From NCBI GenBank assembly GCA_030145595.1, contig JAQYVG010000019.1, forward strand, positions 1 through 21,427: a stretch of 21,427 nt of DNA, written 5' to 3'. Positions 15,588 through 21,427 of the stretch are shown in pieces; position 1 is the first letter of the stretch; each line of letters begins with the position of its first letter. The notes below the pieces were generated by a model, which saw nothing but the letters and a program-made list of their open reading frames with translations, did no database searches and was not told where the DNA came from. The translations under genes were made by a program, and so were the position numbers. The stretch is from Desulfobacterales bacterium (lineage in GTDB: Bacteria > Desulfobacterota > Desulfobacteria > Desulfobacterales > UBA11574).

Positions 15588-16853
15588 TTAAGCACTAAAG
15601 CCGTCGATAATGATACTCAAATCATCATCAGCCGTGATGTTACATTCGACCCCCGCATTAGCAAAGACATATGAAGGGCCCTTTTTATTGTGCAGGTCCT
15701 CTTTGGCGACCACGATATCAACCTTTTGTTTTACCAGCCATTCGGCCACCTGAATGCCTTTGGCCTTTGACATTTCAGTGTGTGGATTGGCCACGATGTC
15801 TTGGTGTATTATCCATCCATCTGCCAGACGAATAACCACAACGGCAAAGTAGGGGGCATCTCCAAAATGCGTACTCACTTTCCCTGTGGTATCGGCCAAG
15901 GGTACGGCAATGGTCAGGTGGGTGCGTGAATGTGGTTGATAATGGATCAGCACACGCTCAATTCGAGGTACCTGTTGACGAATCTCAGATTCAATCTTTC
16001 GGCTGATCTTTTCCGCTTTTTTCAAGTCTAATGTTCTCAACAGCACATCTGCTTCCAGAAAACAAAAACGACCGGCATTGCGGCCGGTCATCCAGCGAAT
16101 TTCGGTTACCATGGGTTCGGATTCGATAATTTTTCGAACTTTAGCTAAGGTTTCAGGTGCAAGGGAGGCATCGAGCAGTACCCTCATGCCGTCGGATAGG
16201 AGCTCCCATCCGGCATAGCTGATAAAAACAACGACTATACATGCAGCAACCTGATCGATTGTAATGCCCCACAAGACAATTTTGAAATTCAAAAAGTCCA
16301 GAAGAACCGCCAGCAATACGATCAGGGAAGAAAACACATCCGCCTGACGATGACGGCCCTCGGCAATCAATGCGGGCGATGCGATTCGTTTGCCTATTAT
16401 AATGGCGTACTGCCCAAATAAAAGCGTCGATAGAACACACACCAACAACCAGCCGATGACTCCCACTGTAATAATAGGTGGATTGACCATAGGTATTAAG
16501 GCTTTTCGCAAGATTTCATATCCGGCCATAAAAATAAACAGAGCCACAATGACGGAAATTATGTTTTCTATTTTATACAGACCATAGGGGAATGCCTTGG
16601 TTTTGCGGGTGGACAGCTTCAAGCCGCCTAAAACCGCCAGGGAAGCGACGGAATCTATGGCAGAGTCGACCGCACTGGCGGAGATCGCCAGACTACCGGA
16701 AGAAAGAGCTATAGCTGCTTTTAAGATTGCAAGACAAATGTTGAGGATAAACGCATAAAGGGCTACCACCAGGATCTGTCTATTTTCATCTGCTGCACCA
16801 GAGAGAGAGGTAGTGGAATCTGAAGGCGCTTGTAAGTTCACTTTTTCCAACAT
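15588..16853 (-). CDS. Cation diffusion facilitator transporter fused to a NifX/NifB-type domain
   Basis: 421 residues. The N-terminal CDF part (about 25-230) has six predicted membrane segments and the metal site D63-x3-D67 (AVDSAIDS) with H168-x3-D172 (EGRHRQADVFSS). The HD/DD signature suggests Zn, Mn or Fe efflux. Residues about 235-310 are the cytoplasmic CDF dimerisation domain. Residues about 312-421 are a dinitrogenase iron-molybdenum cofactor (NifX/NifY/NafY-like) domain, AVPLADTTGKVSTHFGDAPY, which in other proteins binds Fe-S or FeMo clusters. This fusion is known in anaerobes; an iron-related function is the natural guess. AAAGGT is 2 nt before ATG, a short spacing. It is complete. 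Confidence 0.92.
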   Translation of the reverse strand: MLEKVNLQAPSDSTTSLSGAADENRQILVVALYAFILNICLAILKAAIALSSGSLAISASAVDSAIDSVASLAVLGGLKLSTRKTKAFPYGLYKIENIISVIVALFIFMAGYEILRKALIPMVNPPIITVGVIGWLLVCVLSTLLFGQYAIIIGKRIASPALIAEGRHRQADVFSSLIVLLAVLLDFLNFKIVLWGITIDQVAACIVVVFISYAGWELLSDGMRVLLDASLAPETLAKVRKIIESEPMVTEIRWMTGRNAGRFCFLEADVLLRTLDLKKAEKISRKIESEIRQQVPRIERVLIHYQPHSRTHLTIAVPLADTTGKVSTHFGDAPYFAVVVIRLADGWIIHQDIVANPHTEMSKAKGIQVAEWLVKQKVDIVVAKEDLHNKKGPSYVFANAGVECNITADDDLSIIIDGFSA

Positions 16854-17157
16854 AAACCTTTAACCCAAATTGAGCGATTTTCAAGTTTGCCGCAGATACA
16901 AGGAAAATGTCGTTCCGCTATAGTCTGCTATGCGGGACGGCATTTGACGCCGTAGATGCGGTGAAATTGGAAATCCCGCAGGGTTTTAAATTTTGGAAAT
17001 TCAAATCAACAGAATTCCCTAAAAATATTATTGAATTAATCATTTCTAAAATTTAAAACGCTCAGCTCGGGTTTAATACTCTGTCGTTTATATGTATTGG
17101 GGCCAAAAATTTATTAAAGATCGAAGCTCCTTGCAGCCTCGATTAACTTGATCTTCG
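16854..17157. other. Spacer with repeat-like DNA upstream of CDF-NifX
   Basis: 304 bp with no supported gene. It contains GC-rich repeat-like sequence around 16930-16985 and an 18-bp inverted repeat (16983-17000 with 17042-17059). No strong promoter was found for the CDF gene. Confidence 0.4.
16983..17059. repeat. 18-bp inverted repeat with 41-nt loop
   Basis: GTTTTAAATTTTGGAAAT (16983-17000) and the complement of 17042-17059 match at 17 of 18 positions. It could be a small dispersed element; no T-tract marks it as a terminator. Confidence 0.6.
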
Positions 17158-17215
17158 CTACGCTACGATAAGTCGCCGACGCGCCATAGCTTTGGCGACG
17201 GTGCGCTGCGAGGAA
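17150..17215. repeat. Palindromic intergenic-type repeat overlapping the end of the TrmO-like gene
   Basis: It is centred on CGCCATAGCTTTGGCG (near-palindrome) and flanked by CTTCGCTACGCTACG. This style of repeat is familiar from many environmental bacterial genomes. It supplies the last codons of the trmO-like ORF. Confidence 0.55.
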
Positions 17216-17673
17216 TGCGCTATCTGTGCAGTCCGGCTCCGATGATCCGGTTCTTGGTTTTGCCTACTGCTGGAACAGCTAAATTTATCCACTACATGAG
17301 GCTTCAAATCCAAAATCGGGGTTCCCTCAAACATGTCCAGCCCCCTAACATAAATGATGTTACCGTCTACTCCGATGACATCCAACACCGACATGCCGAC
17401 AGGATTGGGCCTTTTGGGTGAACTAATGCTGAAGACCCCCCGTTTTTCAATACTATGTGGTGGCTTTTGAATGAGGAGCTCAGGTGTAAAGGCCGGACTT
17501 TTATGAAAATGAAAAATAACGACGATCCGTTGGCCGGCTTTGATATCTTTAAGCCCTTTTTGATATTTTTCATCAATGACAAGAGTCCCTTTTGTATCCG
17601 AAACCGTCCAATGCCGGGGGACTATACTCGCTTCCGTATGGACAAAACCGATAGGTTCCATGGTTATCGTCAT
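17158..17673 (-). CDS. trmO: TrmO/TsaA-family tRNA methyltransferase-like protein with repeat-derived tail
   Basis: 171 residues. The TsaA (UPF0066) fold is present: MEPIGFVHT at the start, then KRGVFSISSPKRPNPVGMSV (77-96) and GLDMFEGTPILDLKPH (111-126), the S-adenosylmethionine site and signature of tRNA m6t6A37 methyltransferases. ATG at 17673 has GGGAG 8 nt before it; a GTG at 17688 is less likely. After about residue 130 the sequence loses resemblance to the family, and the last 17 or so residues (TVAKAMARRRLIVA) are encoded by a palindromic repeat (17150-17215), so the natural C-terminus seems replaced. The response regulator upstream ends 85 bp away, and both may be read from the 18200 promoter. 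Confidence 0.8.
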   Translation of the reverse strand: MTITMEPIGFVHTEASIVPRHWTVSDTKGTLVIDEKYQKGLKDIKAGQRIVVIFHFHKSPAFTPELLIQKPPHSIEKRGVFSISSPKRPNPVGMSVLDVIGVDGNIIYVRGLDMFEGTPILDLKPHVVDKFSCSSSRQNQEPDHRSRTAQIAHSSQRTVAKAMARRRLIVA

Positions 17674-17758
17674 ATCAAAATCTCCCACACTGCTTCATTT
17701 TTTATTTACAATTGTTATCATTGTCATTCCCTTCTATTTGAAGCAGCCTGCAATGATG

Positions 17759-18145
17759 TTAATAACTCTTAATTACCCCGGCTAAAGATGCTTCAATAGT
17801 TTCAGACGTGAACGGTTTCTCTATAAAATCGTGGATTCCAAGCTTTTTCGCTTCAGAGACAACCTCATTACTCCCATAAGCCGAGATAAGAACTTTAAGG
17901 GTATTCGAATGGGCCTTTTGAATTTGCCTTAGAAACTCCAGGCCATCCATCCCCGGCAATTTGTAATCGACAATGATGAGGTCATAGGATTGATTCTTGA
18001 GTTCTTCCAAAGCCTCTTCCGCTGTTTCAAATGCCAGCAACCGGCAACCTTCACTTTCGAAGAATAAGCAAAGAGAATCTCTGATCCATTCATCGTCATC
18101 TATGAGTAGTGTTTGCATCTCTTTTAGTTTGCTAAAAAGATCCAT
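17759..18145 (-). CDS. Single-domain response regulator
   Basis: 128 residues, receiver only: acidic D16-D18 (LLIDDDEW), phospho-site D60 (DLIIVDYKLPGMDG), S88 (LKVLISAYG) in the switch position and K109 (DFIEKPF). It has no output domain, so it acts by protein contact or as a phosphate relay. A sigma54 promoter (18200-18217) with paired dyads 85 bp upstream precedes it, giving a leader of about 45 nt. That promoter lies inside the 3' end of the truncated STAS-like ORF. TrmO-like follows on the same strand. Confidence 0.92.
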   Translation of the reverse strand: MDLFSKLKEMQTLLIDDDEWIRDSLCLFFESEGCRLLAFETAEEALEELKNQSYDLIIVDYKLPGMDGLEFLRQIQKAHSNTLKVLISAYGSNEVVSEAKKLGIHDFIEKPFTSETIEASLAGVIKSY

Positions 18146-18199
18146 ATCTTATCCTTTAAGGGCTAAATTTCTGGTTCTAATCTTTTTTAATTTCATTCG

Positions 18200-18217
18200 T
18201 TGCATGAAGTATGCCAC
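18200..18217 (-). promoter_or_regulatory. Sigma54 promoter of the single-domain response regulator (dyad-paired class)
   Basis: Minus strand reads GTGGCATACTTCATGCAA: GG (CC at 18214-18215) and GC (18202-18203) are 10 bp apart. The distance to the dyad start at 18300 is 85 bp, the same as at three other loci. Expected start is near 18190. Confidence 0.75.
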
Positions 18218-18299
18218 CAAGCATTGATGTATATAAATCGTACAAAATCAGCTAGATATAATTGCAACATCGAATAAGTGTGATAGAGCATAGATATAT

Positions 18300-18336
18300 T
18301 TAGAAAAACTTCGATATCTTTTCGCATAAATTCGAA
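18300..18336 (-). promoter_or_regulatory. Paired TTMGAA-N4-TTCKAA dyads (candidate activator site), response regulator copy
   Basis: TTAGAAAAACTTCGAT (18300-18315) and TTCGCATAAATTCGAA (18321-18336), start-to-start 21 bp, each with one mismatch to the dyad consensus. Confidence 0.7.
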
Positions 18337-18524
18337 GGCAGATGTACCGTCGAAATCCCCCACAAGTCTAAGATGAAGTTTATCGTTGTTTCGATGGATA
18401 AAGATTCTGAAATTTGATGCCATTGGTTTCCTCTAATGTCACTCATGGTAATTAAGCATGGTACACATACTTTAAAAAATCAACTTCTGCAATTACACGG
18501 AATTGTTAGGATAACCTAAAAGTA

Positions 18525-18731
18525 TTAGACAGACTTGTTCTTAATTTTCTTTTCTCTACTGGATGCATATCCGTCGGCATACCAACCCCCGCCTTTTAAA
18601 TGAAAGGTACAGAGGGATATGATTTTTTTGGCCCTTTGACGGCACTTGGGACACCTAATTTCCGTAGTGCCCATTTTTACTAACTTTTCAGTGACGGTGC
18701 CGTGCGGACACTCAAATTCATAAAAAGGCAT
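18525..18731 (-). CDS. FmdB-type zinc-ribbon protein
   Basis: 68 residues from ATG at 18731 (MPFYEFECPHG). The FmdB core is recognisable: MPFYEFxC, then MGTTEIRCPKC, then a basic tail and FHLKGGGWYADGY, which matches the FY-x-TDY-type end of the family. The first metal pair is C8 with H10 or none (CPHG in place of CxxC), so zinc binding may be incomplete; the second CPKC is intact. It follows the Usp at 18836 by 104 bp and may be co-transcribed with it. Family members are small regulatory proteins; the role here is unknown. Confidence 0.85.
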   Translation of the reverse strand: MPFYEFECPHGTVTEKLVKMGTTEIRCPKCRQRAKKIISLCTFHLKGGGWYADGYASSREKKIKNKSV

Positions 18732-18781
18732 GTTTGTTTCCAATTTTTGTTTAGCTAATCCAGCTGTTGCCTAAATAACAG

Positions 18782-18798
18782 ATCCCGTATGGATCTCT
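18782..18798 (-). terminator. Weak hairpin downstream of the usp at 18836
   Basis: AGATCC and GGATCT flank a 5-nt loop, about 40 bp past the usp stop. The following minus-strand bases (GTTATTT) are only weakly T-rich, so termination would be partial. Confidence 0.3.
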
Positions 18799-18835
18799 TT
18801 CCTAGCTGATAGACCAGCACGCATAATCAGTAGAC

Positions 18836-19288
18836 TCAGCTAACCTTATATGGATTTATCAGAAAAACAGGCACGGAAGACGATTTGACCACCTGCTCCG
18901 CAACAGAACCAAAAATGATTTTGTCTAGTCCCTTCCTTCCATGAGTTCCCATAATGAGAAGGTCAATTCCTTCAGTTTGGATATACTTTAAAATTTCTTC
19001 TGCAGCGCCTCCAGACACCACCATTGTTTTTGTCTCTGGAAAAGTCTCGAAATATTCATCCTTGAATTCCAGCAAACGCTTTTCAGCTCCTTCTACAATT
19101 TCGCTTTCAAAATTGTTGATAGAAGGATGAGGAACGTACATACCAGTGAAATATTGAAAAACACGCGCAACAAATAAAAGATGGATTTTCGATTCAAATT
19201 GCTTTGCCATCGTCGTCACAAAGGGAACGATTTTTGTCATTGTATCCGAAAGATCGACGGGAAATAAAATTTTCGTAAACTTGTTCAT
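18836..19288 (-). CDS. Universal stress protein, ATP-binding type
   Basis: 150 residues, complete: KILFPVDLSDTMTK at the start, DLLIMGTHGRKGLDKIIFGS at 109-128 and VPVFLINPY at the end. The nucleotide motif G114-x2-G117-x9-G127-S128 is intact, unlike the Usp at 14951, so it should bind ATP. AAGGAG lies 6 nt before ATG. A sigma54 promoter at 19383-19400 (leader about 85 nt) with paired dyads 85 bp further up drives it. FmdB follows 104 bp downstream. A stress or energy-limitation role is the family expectation. Confidence 0.94.
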   Translation of the reverse strand: MNKFTKILFPVDLSDTMTKIVPFVTTMAKQFESKIHLLFVARVFQYFTGMYVPHPSINNFESEIVEGAEKRLLEFKDEYFETFPETKTMVVSGGAAEEILKYIQTEGIDLLIMGTHGRKGLDKIIFGSVAEQVVKSSSVPVFLINPYKVS

Positions 19289-19382
19289 GATAAACTCCTT
19301 TCATTTTTCCCTGCTGCCTTCATCGGCAAGAAGGGTATCTTCATAAATTGCACCTGAATCAGAAAAATTCAGATTAAAGCTT

Positions 19383-19400
19383 TTGCATAATGTGTGCCAT
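19383..19400 (-). promoter_or_regulatory. Sigma54 promoter of the complete usp (dyad-paired class)
   Basis: Minus strand reads ATGGCACACATTATGCAA: perfect -24, near-perfect -12, exact 10-bp spacing (CC 19397-19398, GC 19385-19386). The dyad pair starts 85 bp from the GG. Confidence 0.8.
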
Positions 19401-19482
19401 CTAGTTTATAGCAGAAAAGTCGCTTTAAAATCAGGGATCTATTTATTTTTGTGCTTTCTACTTTTTTTGCTGAGAACACAAT

Positions 19483-19520
19483 CTCGAAGTTTTTAGAAAA
19501 GTTTTTCGCAAGAATTCGAA
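19483..19520 (-). promoter_or_regulatory. Paired TTMGAA-N4-TTCKAA dyads (candidate activator site), usp copy 2
   Basis: CTCGAAGTTTTTAGAA (19483-19498, two mismatches) and TTCGCAAGAATTCGAA (19505-19520, one mismatch), start-to-start 22 bp. Confidence 0.65.
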
Positions 19521-19623
19521 ATAAAAAAGCCACTTGATTTACACAAGCAGCTTCTTTATACGGATTCACTTCCGCAGTTGATAGGCTTCGCCTCCATAAC
19601 GGGCCAGTAAAAGCATTAGTGGC

Positions 19624-20183
19624 TTAAAACCAAATTGATGGATCTAATACAAGCTGTTTGATGGTCGAGCGCTTAGGCTGACAACAAAAGTCTTCGACAA
19701 CTTCATCAACACGTTCCTGTATTTTATCGACAATTAACTTTACTTTGTCACCAGCTATTCTATTTATATCATAAGAAAGCTTTTCAATTAATTCTTCATC
19801 TAATCCTATGGTCTTACTAATCAGATAAGTTTCAACTTCACTGTCATCAATCAATAACCCACAGCCACCAACAACTCCTAAAAATTCATCACCAATAAAT
19901 ATGGGAACAGTCAGCTTCAGCAGCCCGGCATCGCATTCACCGATTACAGGTTTCTTTTTTTTCTCGCCTGTAAGGCAATATTCTGATGAGCAACAGCACA
20001 TATAAGGTTTTGCCCGTTTTCATATGATTTAATGACAGGGCACAGCCTGTTAGCCCAATTTTTGAAGCGCGTTATCCGAATGCCGTCTGCATCAACTACA
20101 GAGGCATTAAGGCCAAATTTATTGTTTATCTCTTTTTCAATCTCAGCCCATTTTTCTATTGATAAGATATCTTTGAGTTTCAC
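19624..20183 (-). CDS. PocR-domain sensory protein with a -1 frameshift at an A8 run
   Basis: Two overlapping frames together encode about 186 residues of a PocR sensory domain: LSIEKWAEIEKEINNKFGLN, VVDADGIRITRFKNWANRLC and GQNLICAVAHQNIALQARK in the first frame; PVIGECDAGLLKLTVPIF and EFLGVVGGCGLLIDD in the second. The frames join at a run of eight A on the minus strand (T at 19955-19962). One extra A, or a -1 slip on A-AAA-AAA, restores QARKKKKPVIGECDAG. This may be a sequencing error, a real mutation, or programmed slippage. GTG at 20183 with AAAGGA 8 nt upstream is the preferred start. Conserved cysteines suggest metal, redox or small-molecule sensing. It sits 13 bp after the cysteine-rich gene, in one operon. 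There is no DNA-binding domain, so it is a stand-alone sensor. Confidence 0.75.
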
Positions 20184-20196
20184 CGTTAGAATCCTT

Positions 20197-20904
20197 TCAA
20201 AATTCAAAAAAAATTTTATTGTATTTAATAGAAGTTTTATCAAATTCCTCGTATAAAAGCTTTAATCGATCATTGGCAATTTTAACTCGTAGTTCTTTCT
20301 CTTCCTTCTCTTTCCCCATCGGATAACAAGCTAAACAGCGTTCAAAATGGCGTGTTTTTCCAAAACATGATACCAAAAAATCAGCCATCAAAAACATCTG
20401 TGAATTTTTGTAATTTGCAAAATGTTCAACTGCCGGAACAGATTCTAATGTAACTTTGACCTTGAATATATTGCATTCTTTGGCATTGTTGATATAATCA
20501 TAAATGTCTATAATGGTACCGTGTTCTTCCTGTAAGTCTTGATACTTAACGATCATATCCTCTAAAGTGAACAGTTTGTTCCCAGGCTCAATTCCAGCTT
20601 GTTTTAACCGCTGATAATCCCTTTGCAAATAACGATTTGCGATCATTACGGCAATGTTTACATGGGGGCACAAATTATGCGGACACCCCCGTGCATAGCA
20701 CTTCCTAAAAGAAAAATCTTTCCCTTCAACCTTACCGGTATAGCGACAAAGAAATATATAAGCTTGAAATGAATAATTTCGATGCACAAAATCAACCGGC
20801 AGAATTTCAAAAGAGGTTTGGCAGGTGATTTCTGATCCGTTTTTCTTCAGACCTATAAGGTCAGTTATACGATTCGGAAGAGCATTAATTGCGGTTTTTT
20901 CCAT
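20197..20904 (-). CDS. Cysteine-rich hypothetical protein
   Basis: 235 residues with no family I can name. It has a cysteine/histidine cluster at 69-80 (CYARGCPHNLCPH; C69, C74, C79, with nearby H), followed by a helical stretch (VNIAVMIANRYLQRDYQRLK), a second pair C190-x2-C193 (ERCLACYPMG) and a charged coiled-coil C-terminus. There is no signal peptide or membrane segment. The cluster could hold zinc or an Fe-S centre. AGGA lies 8 nt before ATG. The PocR gene follows by 13 bp, so the two likely work together, perhaps as sensor and partner. The operon has a sigma54 promoter at 21082-21099 with paired dyads and a Fur-like palindrome just before the start. Confidence 0.75.
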   Translation of the reverse strand: MEKTAINALPNRITDLIGLKKNGSEITCQTSFEILPVDFVHRNYSFQAYIFLCRYTGKVEGKDFSFRKCYARGCPHNLCPHVNIAVMIANRYLQRDYQRLKQAGIEPGNKLFTLEDMIVKYQDLQEEHGTIIDIYDYINNAKECNIFKVKVTLESVPAVEHFANYKNSQMFLMADFLVSCFGKTRHFERCLACYPMGKEKEEKELRVKIANDRLKLLYEEFDKTSIKYNKIFFEF

Positions 20905-20928
20905 TTGTATATCCTATCTCATAATTAG

Positions 20929-20941
20929 AATAATCATTATT
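20929..20941. promoter_or_regulatory. Fur-like 6-1-6 palindrome before the cysteine-rich gene
   Basis: AATAATCATTATT is a perfect 6-1-6 inverted repeat 24 bp upstream of the ATG; the wider sequence (GGATAATAATGATTATT on the minus strand) resembles a Fur/PerR box. A possible sigma70 promoter (TTGTGG, 16 bp, TAATTA) overlaps it. It could repress or roadblock the operon in response to iron or peroxide. Confidence 0.35.
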
Positions 20942-21081
20942 ATCCACAAGGAAGATTAAGAGTTTATATGTTTCACTATTCAAAATGTTATTCTCCCCTC
21001 CAATCCAACCTCTTCTTTCTTTTTAATATGAGAATCTGATTATTCAATCGTATCCAGTCCGCTATATTCGAAATAATATTA

Positions 21082-21099
21082 CAGCAAGATGTGTGCCAT
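21082..21099 (-). promoter_or_regulatory. Sigma54 promoter of the cysteine-rich/PocR operon (dyad-paired class)
   Basis: Minus strand reads ATGGCACACATCTTGCTG, a full consensus match with 10 bp between GG (CC at 21096-21097) and GC (21084-21085). The dyad pair begins 85 bp from GG. Expected start near 21072, leader about 168 nt. Confidence 0.85.
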
Positions 21100-21181
21100 C
21101 AATTTATGTTTCTGATAAAGATATAAAATTCAGACCATTAGATCTATCTGTATTTACATATTTCTTTGCGACCAGTAGGCT

Positions 21182-21220
21182 TTAGAAAAATTACTAACCC
21201 AAGTTTAGAAAAACTTCAAA
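21182..21220 (-). promoter_or_regulatory. Paired TTMGAA-N4-TTCKAA dyads (candidate activator site), PocR operon copy
   Basis: TTAGAAAAATTACTAA (21182-21197) and TTAGAAAAACTTCAAA (21205-21220), start-to-start 23 bp, one mismatch each. Confidence 0.7.
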
Positions 21221-21320
21221 ATTATAAGAAATTCTACTTTTAAAATTTATCTACTTCTTCACCTAAACATTTAGCTTTAAATAACCACAATAAAGTCAAT
21301 CAATTTATATGTGTCAGTGA

Positions 21321-21427
21321 TGGTGCTCGGATTTAAGTATCAAAAAAATCGCTGAACAAAATAGTATGAAACCTATCGATGTGTATGAGATAGTTAAAAA
21401 ATTGTCTTTATCTGCATCGTTGTCTGG
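21321..21427 (+). pseudogene. Possible coding fragment at the window edge
   Basis: The plus strand reads WCSDLSIKKIAEQNSMKPID then VYEIVKKLSL to the edge, following an in-frame stop. The helix-rich, well-formed sequence looks like part of a real protein (an ISxxxIAEQNxMxPxDVYEIIKK-type tail), but no start with a ribosome site is visible; ATG at 21366 is the only candidate. It may be a gene remnant or the start of a gene continuing outside. Confidence 0.3.

Larger units (their letters stand above)
18193..18423 (-). pseudogene. Truncated STAS-like ORF running into regulatory DNA
   Basis: 76 residues with a GAGG ribosome site 7 nt before ATG. The first 33 or so residues (MASNFRIFIHRNNDKLHLRL, then VGDFDGTSAFEF) look like the start of a short STAS-like or hypothetical protein seen in Desulfobacterota (resemblance from memory). 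From there the frame runs through the dyad pair (18300-18336), AT-rich spacer and sigma54 promoter (18200-18217) of the response regulator gene, so the rest is probably not a real protein sequence. Confidence 0.55.
19289..19623. other. Regulatory spacer upstream of the complete usp
   Basis: 335 bp holding the sigma54 promoter (19383-19400) and dyad pair (19483-19520). A 66-codon open frame crosses the same DNA but has no ribosome site or recognisable product. TGCC/GGCA at about 19314-19327 makes a small hairpin in the leader. Confidence 0.6.
20905..21427. other. Upstream region of the cysteine-rich/PocR operon
   Basis: 523 bp of AT-rich DNA holding a Fur-like palindrome (20929-20941), a sigma54 promoter (21082-21099), the dyad pair (21182-21220) and a possible gene fragment at the right edge (21321-21427, plus). 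Confidence 0.6.

Noticed and set aside
15483..15674. 63-codon plus-strand ORF
   Set aside because: Half is antisense to the CDF-NifX gene, with no recognisable product.
19369..19569. 66-codon minus-strand ORF
   Set aside because: It is the translation of the usp promoter and dyad region, with no ribosome site or protein likeness.

Overview
The window most resembles a chromosome segment of a Desulfobacterota-type anaerobe (sulfate reducers and relatives). This is inferred from gene content, not from a marker gene. The pointers are multi-PAS histidine kinases, PAS domains with cysteine clusters, two sigma54 activators, a PocR sensory domain, FmdB-type zinc ribbons, a CDF-NifX fusion and many sigma54 promoters. 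No rRNA, tRNA, CRISPR array, transposase or plasmid gene was seen. Almost everything is on the minus strand.

Layout. 1-2692 (minus): a four-PAS histidine kinase followed by the start of a response regulator cut by the window edge. 3170-4546 (plus): a PAS-AAA+-Fis sigma54 activator with its own sigma54 promoter, then a 33-residue zinc ribbon. 4777-6768 (minus): an Old-Yellow-Enzyme-like Fe-S flavoprotein fused to two universal-stress-protein (Usp) domains. 7265-9122: a CBS-CBS-ACT protein (minus) and a crotonase lacking the catalytic glutamates (plus), driven by divergent sigma54 promoters. 9119-10125 (minus): decayed genes, namely a CstA-like N-terminal peptide, a broken usp gene and a hypothetical gene joined to usp debris. 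10161-10476 is a MITE-like inverted-repeat element. 10714-14456 (minus): a GAF-GAF-PAS histidine kinase and its NtrC-type sigma54 response regulator. 14951-16853 (minus): a Usp and a CDF-NifX metal transporter. 17158-19288 (minus): TrmO-like protein, single-domain response regulator, truncated STAS-like ORF, FmdB zinc ribbon and a complete Usp. 19624-20904 (minus): a cysteine-rich hypothetical protein and a PocR-domain gene with a homopolymer frameshift.

Main observation. Intergenic DNA holds at least eight good GG-N10-GC sigma54 promoters. Four of them, all on the minus strand (10481-10498, 18200-18217, 19383-19400, 21082-21099), are preceded by a pair of 16-bp dyads of the form TTMGAA-N4-TTCKAA. 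The two dyads of a pair start 21-23 bp apart, so they sit on the same face of the helix. In all four cases the distance from the -24 GG to the first dyad is exactly 85 bp, although the DNA between is not similar. A fifth pair (7087-7124, perfect dyads) lies upstream of the OYE-Usp gene. I read these as binding sites of one sigma54 activator, defining a regulon of Usp proteins, a response regulator with TrmO, a cysteine-rich/PocR operon and probably the OYE-Usp flavoprotein. The content (several Usp proteins, CBS protein, GAF-type kinase) recalls anaerobic stress or dormancy regulons such as DosR of mycobacteria, but wired through sigma54. That functional reading is inference.

A second theme is erosion by repeats and regulatory DNA: the usp gene at 9370-10125 is split, the TrmO C-terminus is overwritten by a palindromic repeat, and the STAS-like ORF runs straight into the regulatory DNA of the next gene.
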